Below, one piece after another: positions 11,201 through 18,935 of a DNA stretch of 64,000 nt. The notes under the pieces are model-generated. The model did no database searches and was not told where the DNA came from. It saw only the letters and a list, made by a program, of their open reading frames with translations. The stretch comes from Thalassoglobus sp. JC818 (GTDB lineage: Bacteria > Planctomycetota > Planctomycetia > Planctomycetales > Planctomycetaceae). Each line of letters begins with the position of its first letter. Position 1 is the first letter of the stretch. The translations under genes and the position numbers were made by a program. Location: the NCBI RefSeq assembly GCF_040717535.1, contig NZ_JBFEFI010000002.1, positions 310,001 to 374,000 on the forward strand. The letters run 5' to 3'.

Positions 11201-11718
11201 CCTCGAAAGCGAATCCAATCGACATCGCTCGCAGCGTCGAGTCGTCCGTCGACAACACTGTTCATCGGGATCGTTACGGCAGTTTCCGGTTCGTTGTTCC
11301 CTTCTGCTTCCATGACAGTCGGGTCGACGTCGATGGCAAATCGTCTTGGATTGCTAAATCCCCACAGCCCGCCAACCCTTGCTTCAACAGTCTCTGCAGG
11401 AACATCACCCGGAATCGTGACGATGAACGTGTTCAGAACAGGCGACTCGTTGCCCGCTTCGCCGGTCATTTTCTGACGAGCTTGAATTCGACTGTCAGAG
11501 AATGTCAGCGCCGCAATCTCTTCGAGATCAGTTCCAGAAGCAATGCGGACTTCAAACTCTTGTCCGATTGTTCCACCACTCGGGGAGAGCGAATCCAATC
11601 GCGTTTGAGGAAGTTGGGCGGACGCGATTTGCAGCTGTGAACTGAAAACGATGAGTAGGCCGAGAAAACGAAACACAACTCTTCGAACGAGAAACCGGTC
11701 GGCGAATAACAAACTCAT
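8227..11718 (-). CDS. Secreted PPC-domain protein with two long coiled coils
   Basis: Exported protein of 1163 residues with a hydrophobic signal segment (about residues 14-34, ending near SAQLP). The N-terminal half is all-beta and holds at least two bacterial pre-peptidase C-terminal (PPC) type domains, recognised by the SDVDWIRF and DSDAFRFSAKAGD motifs. An Ala/Gln/Glu-rich coiled coil lies at about 593-696, a beta region follows, a second coiled coil of about 200 residues lies at about 829-1036, and a C-terminal Ig-like beta domain ends the chain. No catalytic motif is seen. It sits between the DUF1549/DUF1553 gene and the cytochrome/WD40 gene, which carries a similar coiled coil; the two proteins may pair through these segments. 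Function unknown. Confidence 0.87.
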   Translation of the reverse strand: MSLLFADRFLVRRVVFRFLGLLIVFSSQLQIASAQLPQTRLDSLSPSGGTIGQEFEVRIASGTDLEEIAALTFSDSRIQARQKMTGEAGNESPVLNTFIVTIPGDVPAETVEARVGGLWGFSNPRRFAIDVDPTVMEAEGNNEPETAVTIPMNSVVDGRLDAASDVDWIRFRGSALQRVILSCAAASIDSLMEPVLSVYDATGRHRLKWKQAAGTGDCTLVFDVPADGEYLVRLHDITFRNGPNYYYRLHIHDGPQIEFVLPPYLTAGSTSPVQLFGYNLTGSQSTEQMVDGARLESVAVDVSAPKQAHHLSVDNRISPLASGTDGFTYRFTSNDRVSNPVSIGLTPLPATLETEPNPEGTAAQHVNAPVVIGGQFSAPGDSDAFRFSAKAGDVWYIEAISERLQTLGDPLLIVNRITSNPDGTESVQRITAQDDTGTNLLANTFETQSDDPVFRLEVSEDGLYEAVVRDRYWETRGNPRLRYALSIRKQYPDLRVIAVPDAPTAGQTWPVSLRKGDQFPVSLLLFRSDGFNDPVEVFATNLPEGLSCRDVTIGQGQTSGTIVIEANENAASGLHPLTLSYRTTINDPNQWKVLEAARNIHQESAKLVAEAQSKFDGLNSQLNTINQQLTEAEAANAGQASAESPSEQIAKLRSEVASLTQQQTTAAQELEAAKTTLASHAQKVTEAEAAFHTARRDIEAPVRVGTIVWSSAANVPAISRLTSALNVSVMEEPAPFQLTTDVHRVTVNQSRQVLLPIHLAKRMSFDEKVTLEAQGIPKSANIDFPNAEIPKGGDAATIRLFVKENTPPGHYVAWLKSQGQVSYRRNPQKADRLKQAFEQATAAAQAAKQRETEATTAKNQAVAALEAAKKSVADLTSSQQSIAAALQEQTATHHQKAVSTNQAQLAAAEDEVELRKAQGELLKLEAEIQEQAPESQQRMNELKEKVAAADAKFRASLAASEKATEEFRQLTEQLNQTRAQSKANDDSLQKATAELQAAETTLQTADKNLSEATAVAASSEKIRQDAEKQSAEADKASQPANINFTPPSTPIVIEVLTGPVKLSATANNGGKLKPGESIEIPVTVTRRNNFAGPLTLSLFPTADQSPLACEPVEVPADQTAATLTVRATEAASAGKVSNVVVRATMEYSGKAEVDEPVEIEIVN

Positions 11719-11771
11719 GGTGCAGTCTCGGTGGGACGTATCAACTCAGTTCGGCGGTGGGATCAACTGTG

Positions 11772-11885
11772 CAGGGCAGGTCGAGGATTCATCATGACTT
11801 CGCACGAGCAAACTGGTCCGGACTTCGAGATGAATCTGTCGGTCCGGAGTCTGTCGTCGGCTCATTGCCTCATGTCGCAACACTA
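11772..11885 (-). repeat. Degenerate copy of the TAG-linked inverted-repeat element
   Basis: Read on the minus strand it begins in the TAG stop of the DUF1549/DUF1553 gene, contains TTTGCTCGTGCGAAG where the better copies have CTTGCTCGTGCGAG, and ends with CCTGCCCTG where they have ACTGCTCTG. Similarity elsewhere is weak, so this is a tentative relic of the family seen at 14681 and 37682. Confidence 0.4.
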
Positions 11886-14375
11886 GTGGTTGAATAGAAA
11901 TTCTTTGGTGTTAATCAATGCCCAGAGAATATCTTCGTAGGCAACTCGTTCGTTGTCTGGATGTTGAGCAATGTGATTGAGTGCAATGTCTTTTTCGGAT
12001 GCATCTGGTTCGCGAGCATAGACCCAGCGATACAGTTCCCGAATCCGTTCTTCGTGCGGGCGATCGGTTTGGGATGCAAGTTGGACAGCCCGGCCAGCGT
12101 CGCTGCCGATTTTGTTTTGGACTTCGCTGCTGTTGAGCAGGTGTAAGCTCTGAGCGAGATTCGCTTCCTGCGATCGTTCACACTCGCAAGCTGTGTCGCC
12201 TTGCGGTTGACCGAAGACCTTCAGGAAGTATGGACCCACCGAAGAATCTGGCAGCTGAACCGAACGGGTTCCTGCTGGCATGCCGGAGAAGTTCTCGTTC
12301 GTATTTGTCACCTGATGAAACGCATCGTAGAGCGATTCGGCAGTGAGACGTTTCGGGTAATAGCGAGAGAAGTTCTGCTTGTCTTTCAGGTTGTACTCGT
12401 TCGGAAACGCGGAGAGCTGGTAGGCAGACGAGTTGCAGATCGTCCGGACGAGTTCTTTGAGATCGAATCCGCTGGCGATGAAGTGTCGCGCGAGTGCATC
12501 GAGTAGTTCCGGGTTGGATGGAGGATTCGTTTCTCGCATGTCGTCTTCCGGTTCGACGATCCCGCGACTGAAGAAGTGCTTCCAATACCGGTTGACAAGC
12601 GACTTGGCGAAGAACGGATTGTTAACTTCAGCCATCCAGTCGGCCAGTTGAATTCGCGGGTCACGATCGGGTGAGATCTCCAATGGAGTGCTTCCGAGCG
12701 GAGTCGGTTTGAGAACTTCTTTGCTGCGCGGGTTTTGTGCCTGAGCGACTCCTTCGTTGTGGAAGACACGACGGTCACGAGAGCGCGTCAGCCGTTCAGC
12801 ACCGAGACCTTTTTTTCCGACGCGGCTGAAGAACGCGGCCATACCGTAATAGTCGTTCTCGCTCCACTTCTCGAATGGATGATGGTGACACTTCGCACAT
12901 TGAATTCGAATTCCGAGGAAGAGTTGAGCGACGTCCTCAACTTGCTGGCTCGAATCGGAAACCTCGCGATACCATGTGACCGCTGGGTTCCACTGAGGAT
13001 CTCCTGAGGCTGTGATGATGCGGGACACCATGACGTCGTACGGAGTGTTGTCGTAGAGTTGATTCCAGATCCATTGGTGGAATGTGTAGGTTCCCGTCTG
13101 GTCCTCATCCTGTCGCTTCTTGTTTCGCAGGATCATGTTCCACTTGTTCGCGAAGAAGTCGGCATACTCTGGACTGTCAATCAGACGATCGATCACGTCG
13201 GATCGCTTATTTGGCGAACTGTCTGCAAGGAAGCTGACGACCTCTTCTTCGGTCGGAAGAGTGCCGGTGATGTCCAGGTAAACCCGTCTCAGGAAGGTGG
13301 AGTCATCGGCCAGTGGTGATGGTGGAACGCCGAGAACTTGCAGCTTGTTGAAGACTGCTTCGTCAATGAAATTTCGGACCGGTGGCGTTTCGGAAACCGT
13401 GGCACCTAATGGAATCGTTGCACGAAAGGTTGCCACTTGGCCCTGATAGCGGGCCATGATGGCGACTTCTCCAGAGAGGTCGAGAGTGGAGACGAGCCCA
13501 GTTTCAGATGACTCAGCGAGTTCAGCATCATTCGGTTCGAACAACGCCATCCGCGTGACATCTTCTTGAGTTCCGTCGCTGTACGTCGCGTAGACGGTGA
13601 CCTGCTGTTGATCGTTGTTTTTGAGGACACGACCGGGAGGAAAACACTCAATGCCAGCGACGACCGGATCTGTTTCTTCACCGTAGGGCATTCCCTGTTC
13701 GATCCAGCGTCGCAAAACGCGGTACTCATACGAATCCTTCTCCATTCGTTTTCCGCCACCGTGAGGAGATTCTCCGATCGGTTTGGTCAGAAGAAGGCTT
13801 CGTTCTGGAGCGGGAGGAAAGACGCGTCGACCGCGACTCTCTTTCACGAGGAACTCGTAATCGTCTCGGGGATAGAAGCCGAGAAGCGACAGCTTGAAGC
13901 CGTTTTGCCCGCTAGCTTTTCCGTGACATCCGCCACCATTGCAACCGAGTTTGGTAAAGATGGGGACGATCTGATTCTTGAAGTTAATCGGCTTTGTTCC
14001 GGCAAAGTCCGAGACATGAACTGTGGCTGAAGTTGTCTGACTTCCCAGCGAGGCGGTGACGGTTGCACTGCCATCGCCCTGAGGGGTCATCAGTCCAGTT
14101 TCGTCAATCGACAGAACTCCCTCGGGAGCAACTGTGAACTCGACAGCGCGTGTGAAGTCTTTCGTCGAACCGTCTTTAATGTGTCCTGTGATTAGAAGTT
14201 GAACACGCGCGTCCTGACCGGTGATCCGTAATTCCTGTCCCGTCTGCGGTCCGACCTCAAGTCGAGTGATCTCCTCGACAGGCAGAGCTGCGGACGTCCC
14301 ATCGAATGCAATGACAGCGTTGGCAAAGAAAAAAACTGCGCTGAAAGCCAAAGTCATCGAAGAACAGGGTTTCAT
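11883..14375 (-). CDS. DUF1549/DUF1553 (PSCyt2/PSD1) protein with Ig-like and cytochrome-type domains
   Basis: Exported planctomycete protein of 830 residues with a signal peptide at about 1-23. Domains in order: a bacterial Ig-like (Big2) segment (about 35-125), a haem-like region with the unusual C145-x4-C150-H151 motif (CNGGGCHG), a second Ig-like segment (about 250-325), DUF1549 (about 335-545) with a classical CAKCH motif (C493, C496, H497), and DUF1553 (about 585-820). These families occur in great numbers in Planctomycetes; their biochemical role is not established, though links to extracytoplasmic polysaccharide breakdown and redox have been suggested. It is the first gene of a minus-strand cluster, 164 bases ahead of the PPC gene, with a degenerate repeat lying in the gap. 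Confidence 0.93.
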   Translation of the reverse strand: MKPCSSMTLAFSAVFFFANAVIAFDGTSAALPVEEITRLEVGPQTGQELRITGQDARVQLLITGHIKDGSTKDFTRAVEFTVAPEGVLSIDETGLMTPQGDGSATVTASLGSQTTSATVHVSDFAGTKPINFKNQIVPIFTKLGCNGGGCHGKASGQNGFKLSLLGFYPRDDYEFLVKESRGRRVFPPAPERSLLLTKPIGESPHGGGKRMEKDSYEYRVLRRWIEQGMPYGEETDPVVAGIECFPPGRVLKNNDQQQVTVYATYSDGTQEDVTRMALFEPNDAELAESSETGLVSTLDLSGEVAIMARYQGQVATFRATIPLGATVSETPPVRNFIDEAVFNKLQVLGVPPSPLADDSTFLRRVYLDITGTLPTEEEVVSFLADSSPNKRSDVIDRLIDSPEYADFFANKWNMILRNKKRQDEDQTGTYTFHQWIWNQLYDNTPYDVMVSRIITASGDPQWNPAVTWYREVSDSSQQVEDVAQLFLGIRIQCAKCHHHPFEKWSENDYYGMAAFFSRVGKKGLGAERLTRSRDRRVFHNEGVAQAQNPRSKEVLKPTPLGSTPLEISPDRDPRIQLADWMAEVNNPFFAKSLVNRYWKHFFSRGIVEPEDDMRETNPPSNPELLDALARHFIASGFDLKELVRTICNSSAYQLSAFPNEYNLKDKQNFSRYYPKRLTAESLYDAFHQVTNTNENFSGMPAGTRSVQLPDSSVGPYFLKVFGQPQGDTACECERSQEANLAQSLHLLNSSEVQNKIGSDAGRAVQLASQTDRPHEERIRELYRWVYAREPDASEKDIALNHIAQHPDNERVAYEDILWALINTKEFLFNH

Positions 14376-14680
14376 TCTCCAACCTCATTGTTGAATTCGG
14401 ATCTGATCGGCGGTGAGCCGTCGTTTCCGGTGTGGTCAGATTGTTTGAGTGAGGACGCAGTGGCTTGAAATGGACCGTTGCCGAGCGAACCTCATCGGGG
14501 TGGTGTGGTATGAATCAGGTGGGTAGCAGTCATTGACTGGCGGGTATTGTTGGTGTTTGGTGTCCCAAACTACCAAGCTTCTTCAAACATATCATAGTTC
14601 ATTGATTGACCCTGAGCCAGTGGTCGAAAGCATTCCGAACGAAAAATGAAAAACGGCCCGTTACCGCAAAAAACTTCGGT
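14376..14680. other. Intergenic region upstream of the DUF1549 cluster
   Basis: No gene seen. It is the expected promoter region for the minus-strand DUF1549/PPC/WD40 cluster; no motif is strong enough to mark. It abuts the repeat copy at 14681-14786. Confidence 0.5.
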
Positions 14681-14786
14681 CAGAGCAGTTTTTGATTTGG
14701 AATGCACGATCTCGCACGAGCAAGCACAGCCTTCTGACTTGTGGAACAGCGCAAGCGAGTGCGCAGGAAAGAGCAACTTGCTCTAG
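14681..14786 (-). repeat. Intergenic inverted-repeat element, copy A (MITE-like)
   Basis: Read on the minus strand it starts CTAGAGCAAGTTGCTC, where the TAG is the stop codon of the hydroxyacid dehydrogenase gene. It passes through CTTGCTCGTGCGAG and ends AAACTGCTCTGA. The ends form an imperfect terminal inverted repeat (GAGCAAGTT against AACTGCTC). Bases 14711-14786 align without gaps to 37682-37757 (other strand) at 61 of 76 positions by my count. The remaining 30 bases also align, more weakly. Confidence 0.85.
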
Positions 14787-15802
14787 AACCAGGAGGATTT
14801 GTCAACGAGAGTCAGCGGCGGTTCTCCGGCGCAGTGTCTTCGAACGTTCTCAGTGAGCTGTTCGAGATGGCGTTCCGGGACTCTGGGAGATGCAGCTGCG
14901 ATGTGCGGAGTGATGATCACATTCGGCATACTCCACAATGGATGATTCTTCGGAAGCGGTTCCTGTTCCAGCACGTCGAGGGCTGCTCCTGCGATTTGCC
15001 CCTCTTCAAGAGCATTCGTCAGGGCCTCTAATTGGACAATGACTCCACGACCCACATTGATGAGCCACGCGCTCGATTTCATCCGTTTGAATTGTTCCGG
15101 GCCGAACAGGCCTTCGGTCGCAGGGGTGTGAGGAGCAGCGATGACGACGAAATCACTCTCAGCGAGAAGCTCGCCGAGGCGTTCCGTCGGCCAGACCTCA
15201 AGGCCAATCTCATCGACAGATCGACAGATCGGATCAACGCCAAGAACATTGAGTCCGAAGGCTTTGGCTCGTCTGCAAATCTCCGATCCAATCCCACCAA
15301 CGCCCACCACTCCCAGCGTGCAATCGGAAAGATGCGTGTGAGCGTGGTCGATCTCAGTTTCCTGTCCTGGACCATCAAAGAGTGTGGTATGGGTCGATTG
15401 ACCTCCCACTGGCAACCATTCTCCGTTTGCCTGCTGCCTCACGTAAGTGTGCAGATTGCGGGCAGCCATCAGGACCAGTCCCATCACGTGGTCGGCGATG
15501 ACGTCTCCGAAGATTCCCCGCATGTTGCTCAGTTGGCACGGATGCTCAATGAGTTCAGGGAAGACGTAGTGCTCAAGACTCGCTGTCGGTGCCTGAACCC
15601 AATCAAGCTGTTTCGAAGCTTCTAAGAGCGAAGGAGTGATCTTTCCATAGAAACCAGTTGCATCTGCAATCTCTGAGTGGGTCTCTTCAACTGATTCGCA
15701 ATTGATGACAGGCACGTCCCCAGCCGCAGCTTGAAGCACACGCAGACGTTCCTCGTCGATGGGAGGGAATAAGACGATCTTTCGTTTGTGTTCGTTGGCC
15801 AA
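14783..15802 (-). CDS. D-isomer-specific 2-hydroxyacid dehydrogenase
   Basis: NAD(P)-dependent cytoplasmic oxidoreductase of the D-2-hydroxyacid dehydrogenase family (339 residues), which interconverts 2-keto acids and D-2-hydroxy acids. It shows the Rossmann motif GVGGIG (167-172) and the catalytic set R252 (VGRGVIV), E281 (LEQEPLP) and H300 (ITPHIAA). The start is a TTG at 15802; an in-frame stop lies just upstream and AAGG sits at suitable spacing. The substrate is not apparent, with glyoxylate/hydroxypyruvate reductase or a relative possible. It is transcribed divergently from the QEGLA operon across a 398-base gap. Its TAG stop codon lies inside the inverted-repeat element at 14681-14786. 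Confidence 0.92.
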   Translation of the reverse strand: MANEHKRKIVLFPPIDEERLRVLQAAAGDVPVINCESVEETHSEIADATGFYGKITPSLLEASKQLDWVQAPTASLEHYVFPELIEHPCQLSNMRGIFGDVIADHVMGLVLMAARNLHTYVRQQANGEWLPVGGQSTHTTLFDGPGQETEIDHAHTHLSDCTLGVVGVGGIGSEICRRAKAFGLNVLGVDPICRSVDEIGLEVWPTERLGELLAESDFVVIAAPHTPATEGLFGPEQFKRMKSSAWLINVGRGVIVQLEALTNALEEGQIAGAALDVLEQEPLPKNHPLWSMPNVIITPHIAAASPRVPERHLEQLTENVRRHCAGEPPLTLVDKSSWF

Positions 15803-16200
15803 TCCACTGCCTTACTAAAAGTGATGCGCGGAACGTATTGCGATCCCAGGCTAACTTTCTCCGTATGCCGCGGAGCAATGCGAAGCATGCTCGCAGCATA
15901 TGACCTGTATCACGGTTTAATTCAAAATCGATCTGAAGAGAATTGTTTCGATCGGAAACTCTGACGGCAAGGATCTTTACATCTAATTTTCGGGCACCAA
16001 TCTTCACATCTCATCACAGCGGTCAACAAACTGGTTCGGCAACTTTCAGGTTGATCGTTTTGAGAGCGTGGCCAGCTTCTTCCCCTCCGGAGACCGCGAT
16101 AATTATCACGAATTTGTGTGGGCACGGAAATTGCCAAATCCCAATCGCCGTATTGAGCTTTTGAGATGGTTCGGCAAGTTGACATGTCGAGGTGATCAAA
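15803..16200. other. Divergent intergenic region upstream of the QEGLA operon
   Basis: No gene supported. The region separates the divergent hydroxyacid dehydrogenase from the three-gene QEGLA operon and must contain both promoters. A short perfect-arm inverted repeat lies at 15879-15895. A TTG-started frame continues upstream here but has no recognisable features. Confidence 0.5.
15879..15895. promoter_or_regulatory. Short inverted repeat, possible operator
   Basis: TGCGA AGCATGC TCGCA: 5-bp arms flank a centre that is itself nearly palindromic. It lies about 80 bases upstream of the dehydrogenase start and 305 bases upstream of the QEGLA operon. It could be an operator or a chance palindrome. 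Confidence 0.3.
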
Positions 16201-16986
16201 ATGGCGATTTCCACACATTGCATGTTTCATCGTGGGACAAGTCCGATTGTCGCAGCTGCGATTCATAACGGGCACGACACCCGCGAAGACGTCGCACACC
16301 ATCTTGCAATCGATGAGCAAGCCCAGTTGCGTGAAGAAGATCCAATGACCGGAGAGTGGTCTCAAGTTGCGAAAACGCAGATTGTCGGGCTCCGGTCGCG
16401 TTTTGAAGTCGACCTGAATCGACCGCGTACAAAAGCAGTTTATGTGACTCCAGCGGAGGCTTGGGGGATGAACATCTGGCGGACACCTCCCGACGAGCAC
16501 ATGATTCAGGAATCTCTTCGTGAATACGATCAGTTTTACACCGACGTCCATCAGCTTCTTAATGAGCTAGTGCATGAATTCGGCAAAGTCGTTGTGTACG
16601 ACCTGCATACATACAACCATCGTCGAGGTGGACCTTTCTCCCCACCAGCAGATTTACGATCGAATCCAGAAGTCAATGTTGGCACGGGAACAATGGACCG
16701 GAGGTATTGGTCTCCGGTCGTCGATCGCTTTGTGGGCGATTTAAAAAAATTCGATTTCCACGGTCGACATTTAGATGTTCGAGAGAACGTCAAATTCCAA
16801 GGAGGATATTTCGGAGAGTGGATTCACACCCAATTTCCGAAACAGGTCTGTTCGATCGCCATTGAGTTTAAGAAAGTCTTCATGGATGAATGGACGGGTG
16901 AAGAAAATCCGCGTGAAGTTGAAAGCATCTATCGAGCATTGAGATCGACCCTCCCCGGAGTGCGCAGAGCATTGGAGGAGATGTGA
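16201..16986 (+). CDS. N-formylglutamate amidohydrolase family protein
   Basis: Member of the N-formylglutamate amidohydrolase fold family (PF05013 type), zinc enzymes that hydrolyse an amide bond next to a glutamate-like group. It shows IHNGHDTRED (His22 and His25), the substrate-arginine region RSRFEVDLNRPR (65-76) and VVYDLHTYNHRRGG (D134, H136). The ATG at 16201 is preceded by GAGGTG at good spacing, giving 261 residues; a GTG nine bases upstream is possible. There is no signal peptide, so it is cytoplasmic. Its stop overlaps the start of the QEGLA gene by 4 bases. Because it is coupled to an ATP-grasp ligase and a DUF1704 protein rather than to histidine degradation genes, the true substrate is probably not N-formylglutamate. 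Confidence 0.85.
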   Translation: MAISTHCMFHRGTSPIVAAAIHNGHDTREDVAHHLAIDEQAQLREEDPMTGEWSQVAKTQIVGLRSRFEVDLNRPRTKAVYVTPAEAWGMNIWRTPPDEHMIQESLREYDQFYTDVHQLLNELVHEFGKVVVYDLHTYNHRRGGPFSPPADLRSNPEVNVGTGTMDRRYWSPVVDRFVGDLKKFDFHGRHLDVRENVKFQGGYFGEWIHTQFPKQVCSIAIEFKKVFMDEWTGEENPREVESIYRALRSTLPGVRRALEEM

Positions 16987-18935
16987 TTGACCAACCATCA
17001 CAAAGTGATCAACCGATTGTGGAGAACTCCGCAGAAGATATCACTGATCTTTACGTTAAGATCGCCGACGTCGTCTGTGAACGGCTGGCTCTTAATCAGC
17101 GAGTCCGTAGGAACCTGCCGGAAGGGGGACGACTGAGAATCGATCGGCAGCTTCCGTTTCTCTGCCTCTACCGTCATCCACCCGAACAGCCGAGTGATGG
17201 CGCACGCGAACTCATCACGACTGAGGCTTCCTATCTCTTTGCTTCCGGGAAACCAGAGCATCACACCGGTTTGATGTTGTTAATCAAACGGATCGTGGCA
17301 GCGATGCGAGAGCACTTCGGGACCTTCCTGCTCATTGAAGTCTGGGAGAAACAGCGAGGTTCACAGTCGATCGATGATCGAATCTTGTTTGAAATTCATT
17401 CGACTGATGAGGCATCAATTCCGTCCACAATCGAAACGATGCGCTCTGCACTGGAGAAGATTTCGATCAGGCGTCAATCGGCCGAAGTCTCTGTGCGTCG
17501 TGACACATCGATTCAACCTCTGGGGAGTCGACCGCTCGAATTAGATACTATTGACTCGCACCCATCTGGATGTTGTGCGATCGGGCTCTCAGTGAATCCC
17601 ATTTATCGTGATTCCAGCAGTCAGGTTTTGTTTCCAATGGTGTTGCAAGCTTTGAGGCGGCAACTGACGATTGCATTCAGGCGAACGATTGCGGAATTCA
17701 CGGGAAGTCGAAGCAACGGCGGAGATGCCGTTGACTCCGCAGCTTTCCACGAATTTGGACCGTCGACTCTCGTCAGAGCAGCACGACTCGTCGATCAGCA
17801 ATTGTCAGACATTTCTGAGTCGTTTGATTTTCTGCTTCAGGTGACTCCTACCAATGCTTCCGAAGCTGAACAGGCGTTTCAGAAGTCAGGTTATGAAACT
17901 TCTCCAATATTCAACTACCGCCCGCTTCCGTATCACCCGAATCTGCTGAAGCGGCAACTCTTCGGAATCGAAATCGAAAGAATTGAAGATCCCACGCTCG
18001 CACATTTGTGTTGGGAGAAACAAGAAGAACTCGACCGTAAATTAACGGCACTCAGAGATATCGAGACACCCAGTTTTATCTATAACAGCTTGCAGCTATA
18101 TGGGTCAGTGGACGAGAACCTGCTGGAGCTTGCGATCGAGATACTTAATCGAGTCCCAGAAACACCGCCTAATCCCAACGACACTCAGTCAGTCGGGGCG
18201 CTCAAACTCATGGAACGAGCGCGAGAAGAAATCGACTATTACCACCGGCGACTGTGCGACTTCAACGGAACAGTCGAGCCATCCGAATCGATCGCGTCGG
18301 GCGTGATGGTGTCCCGCGACCGCCTACTGGTCTCTCCAACATGTTCCCTTAACGAAGATCGAATTGAAGCTCTCATGCATCACGAGATCGGGACTCATTT
18401 GCTGACATATTTCAATGGGCGTGGTCAGCCATTCAGGCAGCTTTACGCAGGTCTCGCAGGATATGAAGAGTTGCAGGAGGGGCTGGCGGTTCTTGCAGAG
18501 TCTCTGGTGGGCGGGATGACTCGTAACCGTTGGCGGACTCTCGCGGGTCGGGTGATCGCCGTTCATTCGCTCGTCGAAGGTTTGACCTTTGTCGAGACAT
18601 ATCACTTGTTGTGTGAGGAGTTTGGGTTCTCGTCATCGCGTGCCTTCTCACTCACGCTTCGTGTCTATCGCGGAGGCGGATTCACCAAGGATTTAATCTA
18701 CCTGCGTGGGCTGTCTCGACTCATGGAGTATCTGGCGGCAGGTCACGATATCGAACCACTGTATGTCGGAAAAATCGGGTTACAGCATGTTCCCTTCGTT
18801 CAGGAAATGCGGCGCCGCAAAGTGATCGTTGCTCCTCGTATACTTCCGCGGTTCTTGGATAGCGATCACATCAGATCGCGGCTCGAAGCCTGTCGGAAGA
18901 AGAATGTGATCCAACTTGTGGAGATGAAGTCATGA
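16983..18935 (+). CDS. QEGLA-motif DUF1704 zincin-like protein (TIGR02421 type)
   Basis: Large soluble protein (650 residues) of the DUF1704/QEGLA family, often labelled 'flavohemoglobin expression-modulating QEGLA motif protein'. It carries the zinc-peptidase motif H467-E-I-G-T-H472 (HExxxH) and, about 30 residues on, Q498-E-G-L-A502, whose Glu is the likely third zinc ligand. Eukaryotic DUF1704 relatives include the MATCAP-type tubulin carboxypeptidases, so proteolytic removal of a C-terminal residue is a reasonable model. The start is GTG at 16983, overlapping the upstream stop, with GGAGG just before it. Its TGA overlaps the ATG of the ATP-grasp gene. Substrate unknown; catalysis is inferred from the motif only. 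Confidence 0.87.
   Translation: MIDQPSQSDQPIVENSAEDITDLYVKIADVVCERLALNQRVRRNLPEGGRLRIDRQLPFLCLYRHPPEQPSDGARELITTEASYLFASGKPEHHTGLMLLIKRIVAAMREHFGTFLLIEVWEKQRGSQSIDDRILFEIHSTDEASIPSTIETMRSALEKISIRRQSAEVSVRRDTSIQPLGSRPLELDTIDSHPSGCCAIGLSVNPIYRDSSSQVLFPMVLQALRRQLTIAFRRTIAEFTGSRSNGGDAVDSAAFHEFGPSTLVRAARLVDQQLSDISESFDFLLQVTPTNASEAEQAFQKSGYETSPIFNYRPLPYHPNLLKRQLFGIEIERIEDPTLAHLCWEKQEELDRKLTALRDIETPSFIYNSLQLYGSVDENLLELAIEILNRVPETPPNPNDTQSVGALKLMERAREEIDYYHRRLCDFNGTVEPSESIASGVMVSRDRLLVSPTCSLNEDRIEALMHHEIGTHLLTYFNGRGQPFRQLYAGLAGYEELQEGLAVLAESLVGGMTRNRWRTLAGRVIAVHSLVEGLTFVETYHLLCEEFGFSSSRAFSLTLRVYRGGGFTKDLIYLRGLSRLMEYLAAGHDIEPLYVGKIGLQHVPFVQEMRRRKVIVAPRILPRFLDSDHIRSRLEACRKKNVIQLVEMKS

Noticed and set aside
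14570-14776. 68-codon minus-strand frame downstream of the hydroxyacid dehydrogenase
   Set aside because: It lies inside the inverted-repeat element and has no start signal.
16201-16986. Assignment as the histidine-degradation gene hutG
   Set aside because: The family fits, but no hut genes are present and the gene is coupled to QEGLA and ATP-grasp genes, so a specific symbol is not justified.
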